A DNA stretch of 64,000 bases. Origin: Frankia sp. AiPa1 (lineage in GTDB: Bacteria; Actinomycetota; Actinomycetes; Frankiales; Frankiaceae). Shown in pieces: positions 15,896-24,653 of the stretch (the stretch's first letter is position 1; every line of letters begins with the position of its first letter). The notes under the pieces were generated by a model, which worked only from the letters and a program-made list of their open reading frames with translations, did not search any database and had not been told where the DNA came from. The DNA is taken from contig NZ_JALKFZ020000032.1 of assembly GCF_023243075.1 (NCBI RefSeq), positions 1 through 64,000 of the forward strand, in the 5' to 3' direction. The position numbers and the translations under genes were made by a program.

Positions 15896-16135
15896 TACGG
15901 AATGGTCCTTTCACGGAGCCCTCTTCATCCGGTCGGGCATGACGACGACGGAGTTCTTCGGCCGCGCCACAGGAATCAGCCGTTCCGCTGGGGTTGGTGC
16001 GGCCCTGCGGGGCCGGCGGGCCGGTTCGGCTGGTCCAGAGAGCGCCTGGTCCGCCCCGAGCGGGGACAACCCAGCGTGGTGTACGAGTGCCAGCCTCTAT
16101 CGACCCGCGGGTCCGATCAACGTGGACTTCGCGTA

Positions 16136-16165
16136 CCAATCGATAACCTGTAGGTTATCGATTGG
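16136..16165. promoter_or_regulatory. perfect 13-bp palindrome upstream of the lysR gene
   Basis: CCAATCGATAACC (16136-16148), spacer TGTA, GGTTATCGATTGG (16153-16165): a perfect inverted repeat ending 11 bases before the LysR start. It includes the T-N11-A pattern expected for LysR-type regulators. The position argues for autoregulation, perhaps also control of the divergent DUF2871-like gene. Confidence 0.75.
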
Positions 16166-16176
16166 AAGGGGCGCGG

Positions 16177-17070
16177 ATGGAGCTGAGGGACATCGAGATC
16201 TTCTTGACTCTGGCCGAGGAGCTGCACTTCGGCCGGACCGCCGAGCGGCTGCACGTCTCGCAGGCCCGGGTCAGCCGAGCCATCAGCCAGCAGGAACGCC
16301 GCATCGGCGCACCGCTCTTTCACCGGACCAGCCGCAGGGTGCGCCTTACGCCGCTCGGTGAGCAGCTCCGCCGGGACCTGGGTGCGGGATACCAGCAGAT
16401 CATGGCGGGCATCGCCGCTGCCACCGCCGATGCGAGGGCCCACCGTGGCCATCTGACCCTCGGCACCATGGGCCCGCAGCCCTGGGCGATCGGCGAGGTC
16501 ATCGACCTGTTCCAGGCTCGCCACCCGACGGTGCGGCTGCGGTTCCGGGAGATCCAACCGACCGCACCCCTCGACCCGGTCCGGTCGGGCGAGGTGGACG
16601 TGGGGTTGGTCTGGCTACCGGTCCGCGAACCAGGCCTCACCGTCGGCCCGGTGACGCACACCTCCGCGGTGCTGCTCATGGTCCATGCCGCACACCCTCT
16701 CGCCGGACGCGAGTCGGTATGCCTGGAGGACTTCGGGGACTGCACCGTGCTGACCGGCTCCGCGGTCCCCTCCTACATGGAGGAGACCTTCAATCCCTTC
16801 CGGACCCCGGCGGGACGCCTTGTCCCTCGCGGTCCGAAGGTCTCGACCTGGCACGAGGAGATGGCCACCGTCGCCGCCGGCCAAGCCGTGACAGGGGTCG
16901 CCGCCGAGGCGGGTCAGTTCTATCCCTGGCCCAACATCGTCTATCTCCCCATCCGAGATGCCCCACCCTGCCAGTGGGCGCTGGTCTGGCGAACCGCCGC
17001 CGAGACCCCACTGATTCAGTCCCTCGTCCAGGCCGCCCACGACGCGCGGACGCGTGCCGCAAACAGCTGA
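16177..17070 (+). CDS. LysR-family transcriptional regulator
   Basis: The 297 residues start with a winged helix MELRDIEIFLTLAEELHFGR, RTAERLHVSQARVSRAISQQ and IGAPLFHRTSRRVRLTPLG, followed by a two-lobed effector domain (LTLGTMGPQPWAIGEVIDLF, VRLRFREIQ, EVDVGLVWLPV, VAAGQAVTGVAAEA). ATG at 16177 has GGAAGGGG eight bases upstream. The ligand is unknown. The palindrome at 16136 is its probable operator. Confidence 0.92.
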   Translation: MELRDIEIFLTLAEELHFGRTAERLHVSQARVSRAISQQERRIGAPLFHRTSRRVRLTPLGEQLRRDLGAGYQQIMAGIAAATADARAHRGHLTLGTMGPQPWAIGEVIDLFQARHPTVRLRFREIQPTAPLDPVRSGEVDVGLVWLPVREPGLTVGPVTHTSAVLLMVHAAHPLAGRESVCLEDFGDCTVLTGSAVPSYMEETFNPFRTPAGRLVPRGPKVSTWHEEMATVAAGQAVTGVAAEAGQFYPWPNIVYLPIRDAPPCQWALVWRTAAETPLIQSLVQAAHDARTRAANS

Positions 17071-17270
17071 CGAAACGGACCTTCGGTGCCGCCGGCGCCG
17101 GCGCCGGGGTCGGGGCGCGGCCGGCGACGCGCAGCGGGCGTAGGTAGTCGCGCAGGGTCGCATGGCTGCCGGTGTAGCCGCGCTCGGAGATCTCCCGGAA
17201 CAGCTCGCTGAAGGTCGTGACGCCGGCATTGAACCGTTCGTGCAGGTAGGGCTTGTGTGCGTCGAGAACG
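17055..17270 (-). mobile_element. ISL3-family transposase fragment
   Basis: The minus strand reads LDAHKPYLHERFNAGVTTFS, ELFREISERGYTGSHATLRD and YLRPLRVAGRAPTP. This is the internal YxxYLxxRWxxG...L-x-EI-x-x-x-GYxGS segment of ISL3 transposases. Neither the zinc-finger N-terminus nor the DDE core is present. It lies between the LysR and HxlR genes. Confidence 0.65.
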
Positions 17271-17275
17271 CGCCG

Positions 17276-17671
17276 CTACCGGGCCGCGGTCGTGTCGTAG
17301 TCGTGCCTGGCCTGTTCGACCTTGCCGAGGTTGGCTTCGGCCCACTCGGTGAGTCCCGCGAACAACGGGGCGAGGCTGCGCCCCAGATCGCTGATCTCAT
17401 ATTCGACCCGGGGTGGGACCTCGGGGTGGTAGGTACGCACGATCAGACCGTCGCGTTCGAGTTGCCGCAGCCGCTGGGTCAGCACCTTGGACGTGATCGT
17501 GGTGAGTCGGCGGGAAAGTTCCACGAACCGCTGGCGGCCGAACTCGTTGAGGGTCCACAGGATCGGTGTGGTCCAGCGACTGAACACGATGTCGACCACT
17601 GGGGCGATCGGGCAGGCCTGTTCGGGGTCGACCGGCGCGGGCGCCAGGGTCCTTGCCGTGTGGAGGGTCAA
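17276..17671 (-). CDS. HxlR-family transcriptional regulator
   Basis: The 131 residues contain the HxlR hallmark cysteine in QACPIAPVVDIVFSRWTTPI, then the winged helix FVELSRRLTTITSKVLTQRL, RQLERDGLIVRTYHPEVPPR and VEYEISDLGRSLAPL. Such regulators commonly sense electrophiles or thiol stress through that cysteine. TTG at 17671 is used as start (AAGG upstream). It is divergent from the NmrA-like reductase and probably controls it. Confidence 0.88.
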   Translation of the reverse strand: MTLHTARTLAPAPVDPEQACPIAPVVDIVFSRWTTPILWTLNEFGRQRFVELSRRLTTITSKVLTQRLRQLERDGLIVRTYHPEVPPRVEYEISDLGRSLAPLFAGLTEWAEANLGKVEQARHDYDTTAAR

Positions 17672-17701
17672 GGGGATCCCTTCGAGATAGTCAGTTTCTT
17701 C

Positions 17702-17711
17702 TAGGTACCTA
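17702..17711. promoter_or_regulatory. candidate HxlR operator
   Basis: TAGGTACCTA is a perfect 10-bp palindrome in the 120-base region between the hxlR-like and nmrA-like genes. HxlR-type proteins often bind TAC/GTA-containing dyads, for example around GTAnnnTAC. The AT-rich TACTATAT next to it may be the -10 region of one of the two promoters. Confidence 0.5.
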
Positions 17712-17791
17712 CTATATCGAGGATGCTAGCTTCGTCCATGCCGCCCGCCGGTGGCACTCGATGACAGCAAGTCCCGACAGTGGAGCTAGCC

Positions 17792-18613
17792 ATGATTGTT
17801 GTGACCGGAGCGACCGGCAACGTAGGCCGCCAGCTCGTGACCGCCCTGGCCGACGCCGGAGAGCAGGTGACCGCTCTCGCCCGCCGGCTTCCCGGCACAG
17901 ACCTACCCCGGGGAGTGTTCTACCGCGAGGCTGACCTGACCGATCCCGAAACCCTGCGGCCCGCCCTCGACGGCGCCGGCGCGCTGTTCCTGCTCGTCGC
18001 CGGCGACAGTCCGCACAGCCTCCTCGATGTCGCGAAGGCGGGCGGGGTTCGCAGGGTCGTACTGCTGTCCTCCCAGGGGGCCGGGACACGACCGGAGGTC
18101 TATCGCCATCCTCGAATGTTCGAGGACGCGGTCGGCCAGTCGGGTCTGGATTGGACGGTGCTGCGACCAGGCGGTTTCCACTCCAATGCCTTCGCCTGGG
18201 CGCCGACGGTCCGCGCACAGCGGACGGTCGCCGCGCCGTTCGGTGACGTCGGACTACCGACCATCGACCCCGCCGACATCGCCGAGGTCGCCGCCGCAGC
18301 CCTGCGCGACCCACGCCACACCGGTCGCCTCTACGAACTGACCGGGCCGGCACTCACGACACCCCGGGAACGCGCTCAGACCATCGCTGACGTACTCGGT
18401 GAACCGGTCAGGTTCGTCGAGCAGAGCCGACAGGAAGCCCGAGCGCAGATGCTGCAGGTCATGCCGCCCGCCGTGGTGGAGGGCACCCTGACCATCCTCG
18501 GCGAGCCCACGCCCGCCGAGCAGCAGGTCAGCCACGACGTCGAGCAGATCCTCGGTCGCGCACCACGTACCTTCGCCGACTGGGCCCGACGCAACATCGC
18601 CGCCTTCCAGTGA
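17792..18613 (+). CDS. NmrA-like NAD(P)-binding protein
   Basis: The 273 residues start MIVVTGATGNVGRQLVTALA, the TGATGxVG dinucleotide loop of atypical short-chain reductases, then RVVLLSSQGAG and DWTVLRPGGFHSNAF, the YxxxK-lacking SDR family that includes NmrA/QorB-like proteins. These bind NADPH and reduce quinones or act as redox sensors. ATG 17792 follows a GTGGAG ribosome site. Pairing with an HxlR regulator is a common arrangement for quinone or aldehyde stress (family knowledge). Confidence 0.85.
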   Translation: MIVVTGATGNVGRQLVTALADAGEQVTALARRLPGTDLPRGVFYREADLTDPETLRPALDGAGALFLLVAGDSPHSLLDVAKAGGVRRVVLLSSQGAGTRPEVYRHPRMFEDAVGQSGLDWTVLRPGGFHSNAFAWAPTVRAQRTVAAPFGDVGLPTIDPADIAEVAAAALRDPRHTGRLYELTGPALTTPRERAQTIADVLGEPVRFVEQSRQEARAQMLQVMPPAVVEGTLTILGEPTPAEQQVSHDVEQILGRAPRTFADWARRNIAAFQ

Positions 18614-18814
18614 CGCGAGGCGGGACTGCTTCGAGATCGGCTCTGGCTCCCATTGGGATCGCGAGCGCCGCCGCGACCGTCCGCACCCTGGTCACCGTCG
18701 CCCTCGACGAAGCGCGCGTCGAGGCGTCGCCGGTCTCGACGGAAACCTGTGGGATTCCATCAGGCACGGTCGGTATCGGGCTCGCGACTGCCCGGTCCGC
18801 CGCCTCCACGGAGG
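18614..18814. other. intergenic region
   Basis: About 200 bases between converging genes. Open frames are short and low-complexity; no motif, hairpin with a T-run or repeat of the dispersed family was found. Confidence 0.4.
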
Positions 18815-19687
18815 TTATCCCCAGGTGTTGAGGTTGCGGCTGAGACCTCCGGCGGGTGCCGCGATGACCTCGTAGCTGATGCGGCGGGGGTCCGCGGTGA
18901 TGGCGCCGATCGGTGGGAGTCGGCCGAGTTCGTCGGCGAGCGCGTCCGGGTCGCCGCGGTCGTCAACGTCGGAGTCGGGCGGGTCGGGCTCGGTGGGCAG
19001 CTTGAGCGCCAAGGCGGCCCCGGCAGACATCGCCCGTTCGCCGCGGATCACGACAGCGGCGCGCAGCACGTCCTCCAGCGCCGCTACGCCTACGGCCGAG
19101 GATGCGGCCCCGAACTGGTCGGCCGCGGTTGGCACCGCGCCGCCTGGTGCCGTGATCGCCGCAAGCAGGAGCCAGCGCGGGCCGTCGATGCTGAGCAACC
19201 GATATGGCCCGGGCGCACCTCCCGCCTCGACGGCCGGGGCGGCGGACCACAGCTCGGGTCCGAAGGGGCCGTCGGTCACCGATGCCGACGTCGAGCGCAC
19301 CGCGAGGGCCGAGCGCTGGAGCTCGGCCCGGACCTCGCCGGTTAGCCCGCCGCGGCGCGGCGCGGCGTGGGCGGTGAGCCGCATCGTCGACCCGTCCGCG
19401 ACCGCCACCGCGACCACCGCGACGACCTGCTGGTCATCGCCGGAGCCGATGACCTCGAACCGGTAGACGACGCCCGGCAGCACCGGAACGAGCAGGGAAC
19501 CGAGATCGAACCGGCGGACCGCCTGATGCGGCAGGTCGACGATGTCGTACGGACCGTCCTCGGCGGCCGGCAGGGCCGGGACCGGCCCCAGCTCCACTTC
19601 GCTGCGCGGGTTCCGCCGCCACAGGGACACAGGTACGGACGTCGGGTCCGGCCCGTCGTCGCGACGCGACCACCCCCACCGGACCAT
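18815..19687 (-). CDS. DUF3710 protein
   Basis: The 290 residues start MVRWGWSRRDDGPDPTSVPV and contain EDGPYDIVDLPHQAVRRFDL (the typical GPxD...RxDLGSLLVP core), LSIDGPRWLLLAAITAPGGA and a C-terminal LALKLPTEPDPPDSD. DUF3710 is restricted to actinobacteria and often sits near dUTPase or DUF3159 genes; function unknown. Here no dUTPase is near. The GTG one codon earlier is also possible as start. Confidence 0.8.
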   Translation of the reverse strand: MVRWGWSRRDDGPDPTSVPVSLWRRNPRSEVELGPVPALPAAEDGPYDIVDLPHQAVRRFDLGSLLVPVLPGVVYRFEVIGSGDDQQVVAVVAVAVADGSTMRLTAHAAPRRGGLTGEVRAELQRSALAVRSTSASVTDGPFGPELWSAAPAVEAGGAPGPYRLLSIDGPRWLLLAAITAPGGAVPTAADQFGAASSAVGVAALEDVLRAAVVIRGERAMSAGAALALKLPTEPDPPDSDVDDRGDPDALADELGRLPPIGAITADPRRISYEVIAAPAGGLSRNLNTWG

Positions 19688-19818
19688 CACGAATCTCCCC
19701 GCTCTTCGCCAGGGCCCCTGCCTCGATGAACCCTCGTCGCCTACCCATGGTCGCATCAATCCGACCGCTCGCCGACCCCGTGCCGCACGCCGGCGAGGAA
19801 ACAACGACCCGGTAAACG

Positions 19819-19960
19819 TCACCTGACCGCCGTGCTGGCCGACCATGTCGATCATTACGACGCACACCGACCCCATCGATCACTCCATCAGCGGCCACCC
19901 GTCGCGACCGGCCCGCCGTCAGAACCCGGCCATTCTTGGCGGATAGGGCTGTGGCGTAAA
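19819..19960 (+). mobile_element. integrase-core transposase C-terminal remnant
   Basis: The frame reads LTAVLADHVDHYDAHRPHRS and LHQRPPVATGPP, the YNxHRPHRSL motif near the C-terminus of IS481/IS3-like transposases. Upstream and downstream parts are lost. Confidence 0.5.
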
Positions 19961-20047
19961 CGCCCTCGCGATCACCTTGGCGGGCCGCCTCACCCCGACC
20001 ACCACCAACTGACCCATCACCAACCGCCACGACAGATCCACCGGTAG

Positions 20048-20995
20048 TCAGACACTCTCCTCGATCCGTCCGAGTCGGGCTGCGCCTCGCAGGAGGTTCG
20101 CGACAGCTTCGGGCCAGCTGGTGTCCTGAGGATGGAGCGCGGTGCGCAGATAGGCGGTGGTGAGCTGTTGCAGTAGGGCGACCCGTGCGGGGTCTTCGTC
20201 GGTGGTCTCCGCGGCCTCGTAGCCGGGGATGCCGCCGAGGGAATGCTCGGCGCCGAAGAGGGTGAGCAGGCTTTTCGGTCCGGGGCTGTGTAGGTATGGA
20301 TCGGCTGACCAGTCGGGGCCACGGACGGTCAGGAAGGACTGGTCCTTGTCGCCGGCGACCACCAGGGCGGGGGTGGTCATGTGGGCGAAATCGGGGTTGA
20401 GGTACGGGAAGTGCTCCCGCGCGAACGGCGTGAGGTCGTCGCCGCCGGTGCCGGCGGTGGCGAACAGCACGCCGGCCTTGATCCGCGGGTCGGACATGTC
20501 CTCGCCGGAGCCTGCCGGCGGGAGGACCCGCAGGCCCAGGAGAATGCCCGCGGTCTGACCGCCGAAGGAATGTCCAGCGGCGGCGATGCGGCTGTGGTCG
20601 ACTCGGCCGGTGAGGCCGGGTACGGCGGCCTCCAACCGTTCGAGGTTCTCGAGAATGCGTTTCATGTCCTCGACCCGGAAGCGCCAGATCTGGGACGCCC
20701 GCGGATCGTCTGGTGCGAGGCCGAGCGTTCTGGAGTCGAGGTGGGTGGGTTGGACGACAACGAACCCGTGCGCGGCCCAGTAATCGGTCAGAGGCCCGTA
20801 GCCGTCGAGTGACGAGCCGAAGCCGTGCGCGAAGACGATGACCGGCAGGCCGGTGCCGTGGGCGGGCGCGGAGATCCTGACGTGCAGATCCACTCCGCGC
20901 CCTGGCGCGGGCAGGATGACCGGTTTCACGGAGATTACAGGTGCGGGCGCGTGGTCGGCGGTGCCGGTTGTCGCGGGGCTTTCTTGGCTCATCAC
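20048..20995 (-). CDS. alpha/beta hydrolase, PAF-acetylhydrolase/chlorophyllase-like
   Basis: The 315 residues show PVIVFAHGFGSS (oxyanion loop), the nucleophile elbow GHSFGG with S143, ALVVAGDKDQ (acidic residue strand) and GAEHSLGG (catalytic histidine). The fold and TDYWAAHGFVVVQPTHLDS match the group of esterases with platelet-activating-factor acetylhydrolase or chlorophyllase-like topology. No signal peptide is seen, so it is probably cytosolic. Substrate unknown. Confidence 0.8.
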   Translation of the reverse strand: MMSQESPATTGTADHAPAPVISVKPVILPAPGRGVDLHVRISAPAHGTGLPVIVFAHGFGSSLDGYGPLTDYWAAHGFVVVQPTHLDSRTLGLAPDDPRASQIWRFRVEDMKRILENLERLEAAVPGLTGRVDHSRIAAAGHSFGGQTAGILLGLRVLPPAGSGEDMSDPRIKAGVLFATAGTGGDDLTPFAREHFPYLNPDFAHMTTPALVVAGDKDQSFLTVRGPDWSADPYLHSPGPKSLLTLFGAEHSLGGIPGYEAAETTDEDPARVALLQQLTTAYLRTALHPQDTSWPEAVANLLRGAARLGRIEESV

Positions 20996-21068
20996 AGGTC
21001 GGTCTCTCGTCTCGACGGTGAAGTCATGCGGTTGATCAACACATTGGGTTGGGCGCGTAGGTTCTTGA

Positions 21069-21557
21069 TCAGCGGTGACGGCGCATCAGGAGTCGCTCGG
21101 CGTTGAGATGGGCGAACTTCGCTCGGTCCCGGGCGTCGAGCGGGACCGACGCGATGAAGGCGGCGGCGCCGCCCTGGCCGCCGAACTGACTGCGGGAATC
21201 CCTGCCGGCGTCCGGCCGATCCGCCGTATGCGTCGTCCAGGCAGTTTCCTCGACGCCGATGACCCGGTGCGCGGGCAGTTGTCGTCCGACCTGGCCGTCC
21301 CCTCTGGGCTCGGCGTCTTCGTCGGTCGCCGTGAAGCCTGGGGCGAACGGATTCGACTGCCCGAGCAGGCTGGGCTGGATGCCCTCGGTGATGATCAGGC
21401 CGGCGGTGGCCCGCTGGGCGAAGTACGCCGCCATCGATGCTGTCGCCAGGCCCTCGGCCGTGGCGCGGGAGCGCGTCATCAGCGCCATCAGCGCCATCAC
21501 CACGAAGTTCGGTTGCCGCAGCCCGGAGCGGTCGAAGGGTTCGAACAAGCTGGTCAC
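21069..21557 (-). pseudogene. Old Yellow Enzyme N-terminal fragment
   Basis: The first 75 residues, SLFEPFDRSGLRQPNFVVMA, LMTRSRATAEG, YFAQRATAGLIITEGIQPS and NPFAPGF, match the start of NemA/OYE flavoprotein reductases. The next expected part (W-x-V-x-D-x-VH and the QLxHxGR FMN site) is absent. The frame instead runs through unrelated, charged sequence ending HLNAERLLMRRHR. About 290 residues are missing. The adjacent MerR gene at 21617 probably regulated it. Confidence 0.6.
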
Positions 21558-21616
21558 ACGGCGACGCTAAGACCTACCATTGACGTCAGAGGCAAGGGCC
21601 GTGTGAAGGAGCTCAC

Positions 21617-21979
21617 ATGCGGATCGGCGATCTCGCGGCGCAGACGGGCGTCAGTGTCCGGTCCCTGCGCTACTACGAGGAGCAGGGGCTGTTGAGCAGT
21701 AGCCGCAGCCCCAGCGGGCAACGAACCTACGTCGCGTCCGATGTTGAGCGCGTGCGATTCCTGCGGCGGCTCTACGCCGCCGGACTCTCCAGTCGCACGA
21801 TCATCGACCTCCTTCCCTGCGTCGACTCCCCGAACGAGGAGAGCGCCGACGACGCCTGGACACGCATGGCCGAGGAACGCGCCCGGCTCGACAGGCACAT
21901 CACCGAGTTGCTGCACGCTCGCGACAGGCTGGACGAGATCATCGCCGTGAACCGGCACGCCCGCGCCTCCATGAACTGA
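21617..21979 (+). CDS. MerR-family transcriptional regulator
   Basis: The 120 residues start MRIGDLAAQTGVSVRSLRYY (helix-turn-helix plus wing: EEQGLLSSSRSPSGQRTYV) and include the second wing region and the dimerisation helix RMAEERARLDRHITELLHAR. No cysteine cluster typical of metal sensors is present apart from one C near the middle (LLPCVD). It is divergent from the OYE remnant, a pairing commonly seen where MerR controls an OYE-type reductase. ATG follows GAAGGAG. Confidence 0.85.
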   Translation: MRIGDLAAQTGVSVRSLRYYEEQGLLSSSRSPSGQRTYVASDVERVRFLRRLYAAGLSSRTIIDLLPCVDSPNEESADDAWTRMAEERARLDRHITELLHARDRLDEIIAVNRHARASMN

Positions 21980-22023
21980 CCCAGGTCCCTCTCAAGGGTC
22001 GCTGTCGCCTGCGGACGGGTGGG

Positions 22024-22968
22024 TCAGGCAGTGGCAGGAAGGACGATGACCTTGCCCGAAAGGGCCCCCGCGGCGGCCCGGGCGTGGACGGATGCCAGGT
22101 CCTGCAGCGGGACGCGCTCGGCGACGTCGACGGTAAGCTCGCCGCGGTCCACGCGCGCGACGAGTTCCGACAGTTGCCTGGCGTCGCTGCGGACGAAGAG
22201 GTCGATGGCTCGCACGCCGCGCTCCTCGTCGGCCGGGGCGGGCATCCACACGGTGGTGCTGACCACGACGCCGCCGTCGCGGACCAGGGCAGCCAGCGCG
22301 CTGAACTCGGCGGGGTCGATCGGGGCAAGGTTGAGCAGGACGTCGACCGGCTCGGTCACCGCGGTGGCCACCGCGGTGGTGGTGTGGTCGATGACCTCAT
22401 CGGCGCCCGCCGCCTTGACGTGCTCGCTGCTGCGGGGGCTACCGGTGGCGATCACGTGGGCGCCGGCTGCCTTGGCCAGCTGTACCGCATAGCCGCCCAC
22501 GGCTCCGCCGGCGCCGCTGATCAGGATCCGCTGCCCGGCCTTCAGCTCGGCGTGGTCGAAGAGCGCCTGCCACGCGGTGAGACCGACCAGGGGTAGCGCG
22601 GCCGCCTCGGCGAGCGGGACCTTTGTCGGAGCCGGTGCCAGGCTCTCGGCGGGCGCGAGGACGTACTGCGCCGAGGCGCCGTCGTCGACGAACGGCAGGA
22701 AGCCGACGACCTGGTCACCGACTTCAATGCCGTCGACGCCCTCGCCGAGTGCGTCGATCGTCCCCGCGACGTCCAGGCCGGGGATATGCGGCAAGACCAG
22801 GGGCATCGGTCCCCGCATGAAGCCCGCGCGGATGTTGCCATCGACCCCGTTGAACGTCGTCGCGGCGACACGCACTCGCACCTGCCCTGTGCTCGGCACC
22901 GGTTGGTCGACGTCCTCGTAGCGCAGGACATCGGGGTCGCCGTACTCATGGAATCGAACTGCCTTCAT
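22024..22968 (-). CDS. NADP-dependent quinone-oxidoreductase-like MDR protein
   Basis: The 314 residues start MKAVRFHEYGDPDVLRYEDV and contain the GroES-like N-terminal domain and a Rossmann domain with LISGAGGAVGGYAVQLAKAA, where GAVG binds NADPH. The AxGADEVIDH strand is typical of zeta-crystallin-like quinone reductases. No structural zinc cysteines are seen, matching the zinc-free class. It is divergent from a MarR regulator and has three operator repeats in between. Confidence 0.88.
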   Translation of the reverse strand: MKAVRFHEYGDPDVLRYEDVDQPVPSTGQVRVRVAATTFNGVDGNIRAGFMRGPMPLVLPHIPGLDVAGTIDALGEGVDGIEVGDQVVGFLPFVDDGASAQYVLAPAESLAPAPTKVPLAEAAALPLVGLTAWQALFDHAELKAGQRILISGAGGAVGGYAVQLAKAAGAHVIATGSPRSSEHVKAAGADEVIDHTTTAVATAVTEPVDVLLNLAPIDPAEFSALAALVRDGGVVVSTTVWMPAPADEERGVRAIDLFVRSDARQLSELVARVDRGELTVDVAERVPLQDLASVHARAAAGALSGKVIVLPATA

Positions 22969-22995
22969 GGGAAGCCTCGCTCTCGATGGAACCTA

Positions 22996-23068
22996 TGCTT
23001 CGAACTTGAAGCACTTGGCCAAGGTAGCAGTGCTTCGAAGGTGAAGCAAGTACTTCGAAGATGAAGCA
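22996..23068. promoter_or_regulatory. triplicate MarR operator
   Basis: Three copies of an 18-bp dyad lie at 22996-23013, 23031-23048 and 23051-23068: TGCTTCGAACTTGAAGCA, TGCTTCGAAGGTGAAGCA and TACTTCGAAGATGAAGCA. Arms are TGCTTC/GAAGCA. They lie between the divergent quinone-reductase and marR starts, the last copy ending 17 bases before the marR ATG. Cooperative repression by the MarR dimer is likely. Confidence 0.8.
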
Positions 23069-23085
23069 CGCGATAAGGTCGTGCC

Positions 23086-23583
23086 ATGCCTGACACGCCG
23101 CCACCCCTGGATGCCGTCCAGCTGGGCGCGTACTTCGCCCTCATGGAGGTGGCGGGTCTGCTTCGACACGCGGTCGAGCAGCAGCTGCGCGAGGCCGGCG
23201 ACCTCAGCTACGTTCAGTTCCAGCTCCTGGCGCGTCTCGGCCTCGACTCGCCGACCGGCAGTGAACGCATGACCGACCTGGCTGACGGCGTCGTCTACAG
23301 CCGCAGCGGGTTGACCTATCAGGCAGGCCTGCTCGAAAGGGCGGGCCTGGTCACCCGTGCGCCCTGCGCGGACGACGAGCGGGGGGTCATGGTCACGATC
23401 ACCCATACTGGGCGGGGGCTGCTGGCCAAGGTGCTGCCCGGTCACACCGAGGTCCTGCGTCGCCAGTTCTTTGCGCCGCTGTCGCGCGGGGATACGGAGG
23501 CTTTGGCTGACCTGCTGTCGCCGGTGCGCGACCATATGCGGTCGGCGCCGCCCCGTTCGGCGGCGCCTCGCCGCCGGCGATAA
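23086..23583 (+). CDS. MarR-family transcriptional regulator
   Basis: The 165 residues contain a MarR winged helix: LLRHAVEQQLREAGDLSYVQ, FQLLARLGLDSPTGSERMTD, LADGVVYSRSGLTYQAGLLE, RAGLVTRAPCADDERGVMVT and the wing ITHTGRGLL. One cysteine in APCADDERG could be redox-sensitive. Divergent from the quinone reductase at 22024 with a triple operator in between, so it probably represses that gene and itself. Confidence 0.9.
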   Translation: MPDTPPPLDAVQLGAYFALMEVAGLLRHAVEQQLREAGDLSYVQFQLLARLGLDSPTGSERMTDLADGVVYSRSGLTYQAGLLERAGLVTRAPCADDERGVMVTITHTGRGLLAKVLPGHTEVLRRQFFAPLSRGDTEALADLLSPVRDHMRSAPPRSAAPRRRR

Positions 23584-23592
23584 CACCCCGTC

Positions 23593-23700
23593 CTACGTCG
23601 CGGGCGGGAGCGGGACCTCCATGCCGTACTCCGGCGCGAGTGCGATGGCTCGCCGCAGTCGCTCATCCCGTTCGGCGTCGCTGAGCGGCGGGGCCGGGGA
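23593..23700 (-). pseudogene. C-terminal fragment, cupin-like protein
   Basis: The minus frame reads SDAERDERLRRAIALAPEYG then MEVPLPPAT and stop. This tail (APEYGMEVPLPP) is common at the end of cupin-domain proteins. Nothing upstream is preserved. Confidence 0.35.
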
Positions 23701-23741
23701 GGTACGGGTTGGGACTGATCGGCGCGGCCACCCGCGTCCCC

Positions 23742-24064
23742 TTCGCCGTCGGCTCTTGGCCACCTTGCGCGACCGCAAGCGCTTCGTGCTTCCCTTGCAC
23801 GGCGGCCCGCCCGTCTTCACCCCCGCCACCCGCAACCGCCAAGCGGACGTTCGCACCGCCCTGCGCACGCTCCTCGATCGGGGAAAGGCCGCCGGAGAAC
23901 TGCGAGCGGACCTGACCCCCGAAGACCTGATCGTGGCGACCTCGCTTCTCTCACGACCACTGCCAGGGACCGGCGACCGGGACGGCCTGGCACGCCGGCA
24001 GATCGACCTGATGATCAACGGTCTCGGCCCCACCGCGCCTTCGGCCGAGGGGCAGTCGTGCTGA
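23742..24064 (+). pseudogene. TetR-family C-terminal fragment
   Basis: The frame reads LLATLRDRKRFVLPLHGGPP, TRNRQADVRTALRTLLDRGK, AAGELRADLTPEDLIVATSL and LARRQIDLMINGL. This is the ligand-binding half of a TetR regulator (the LLxRAxxAGxLRxDxxPxDLxxxxxxL pattern). The DNA-binding half is missing. Confidence 0.5.
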
Positions 24065-24335
24065 CAGTTTCCAGCCTCGGCCTTGGGATGGACCCGGCAT
24101 GATTCGAACGAATGGGAACGCGCCGCCGACGGCGAGTTGGGAGCCCGGTGTCCACGAGCCATGCCTGGTAGGTCACGCAACCGCACGCCCCACGGCGACT
24201 CGGATCGACCGTCCGGCGGGAGCTACGCCACGACGACGTCGAGATCGACATCATGTTCCCCGGCCGGCACACTGTGCCTGCTCCCGTCTTGGTGAACGAT
24301 CGTTCACACCGTCGGGCCGGCTCGCTGTCGATTTA

Positions 24336-24463
24336 AGATGTTCTGGCAGGCGGGGTCATTGAGCATCGCCCTTGGCCAGGGTCTGTGTGGCGACTGAGCG
24401 GACGATGATTTCAGGGCCGACAGCCAAGATCGATCGATTCGTATGCTGGTATACCAGGTCCAC
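24336..24463. repeat. dispersed repeat, copy E, with PIN-gene tail block
   Basis: About 113 of 128 aligned positions match 10176-10305, including the block TTTCAGGGCCGACAGCCAAG. In the other copy this block forms the 3' end of a truncated PIN gene; here there is no PIN core next to it. The left end carries the AGATGTTCTGGCAGGC motif of the dispersed repeat. Confidence 0.7.
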
Positions 24464-24653
24464 GAGCTGGCCCGCCGTGGCCGCTGATCTCTGGTCAGCT
24501 TCCCGGCGGGCCGCGATGTTTCCGGGGGCGACCCCCGGGACGACCCCCGAACCCGGTATGAGGAGGGGGGTCGACGGCGCGGAGATCCACTGAGGGGTCC
24601 CCGTTCTTCGGGAAAGCTGCAGGGGGTGAGGAGGGGGCGGATACGTAACGTGT

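Noticed and set aside
18610..18831. Open frame of 73 residues beginning MTRGGTASRSALAPIGIASA
   Set aside because: Low-complexity, overlaps the end of a real gene, and no ribosome site or family was found.
24095..24130. tRNA-like T-arm sequence GATTCGAAC
   Set aside because: The T-stem does not pair, no anticodon or D arm could be built, and the region is otherwise debris.
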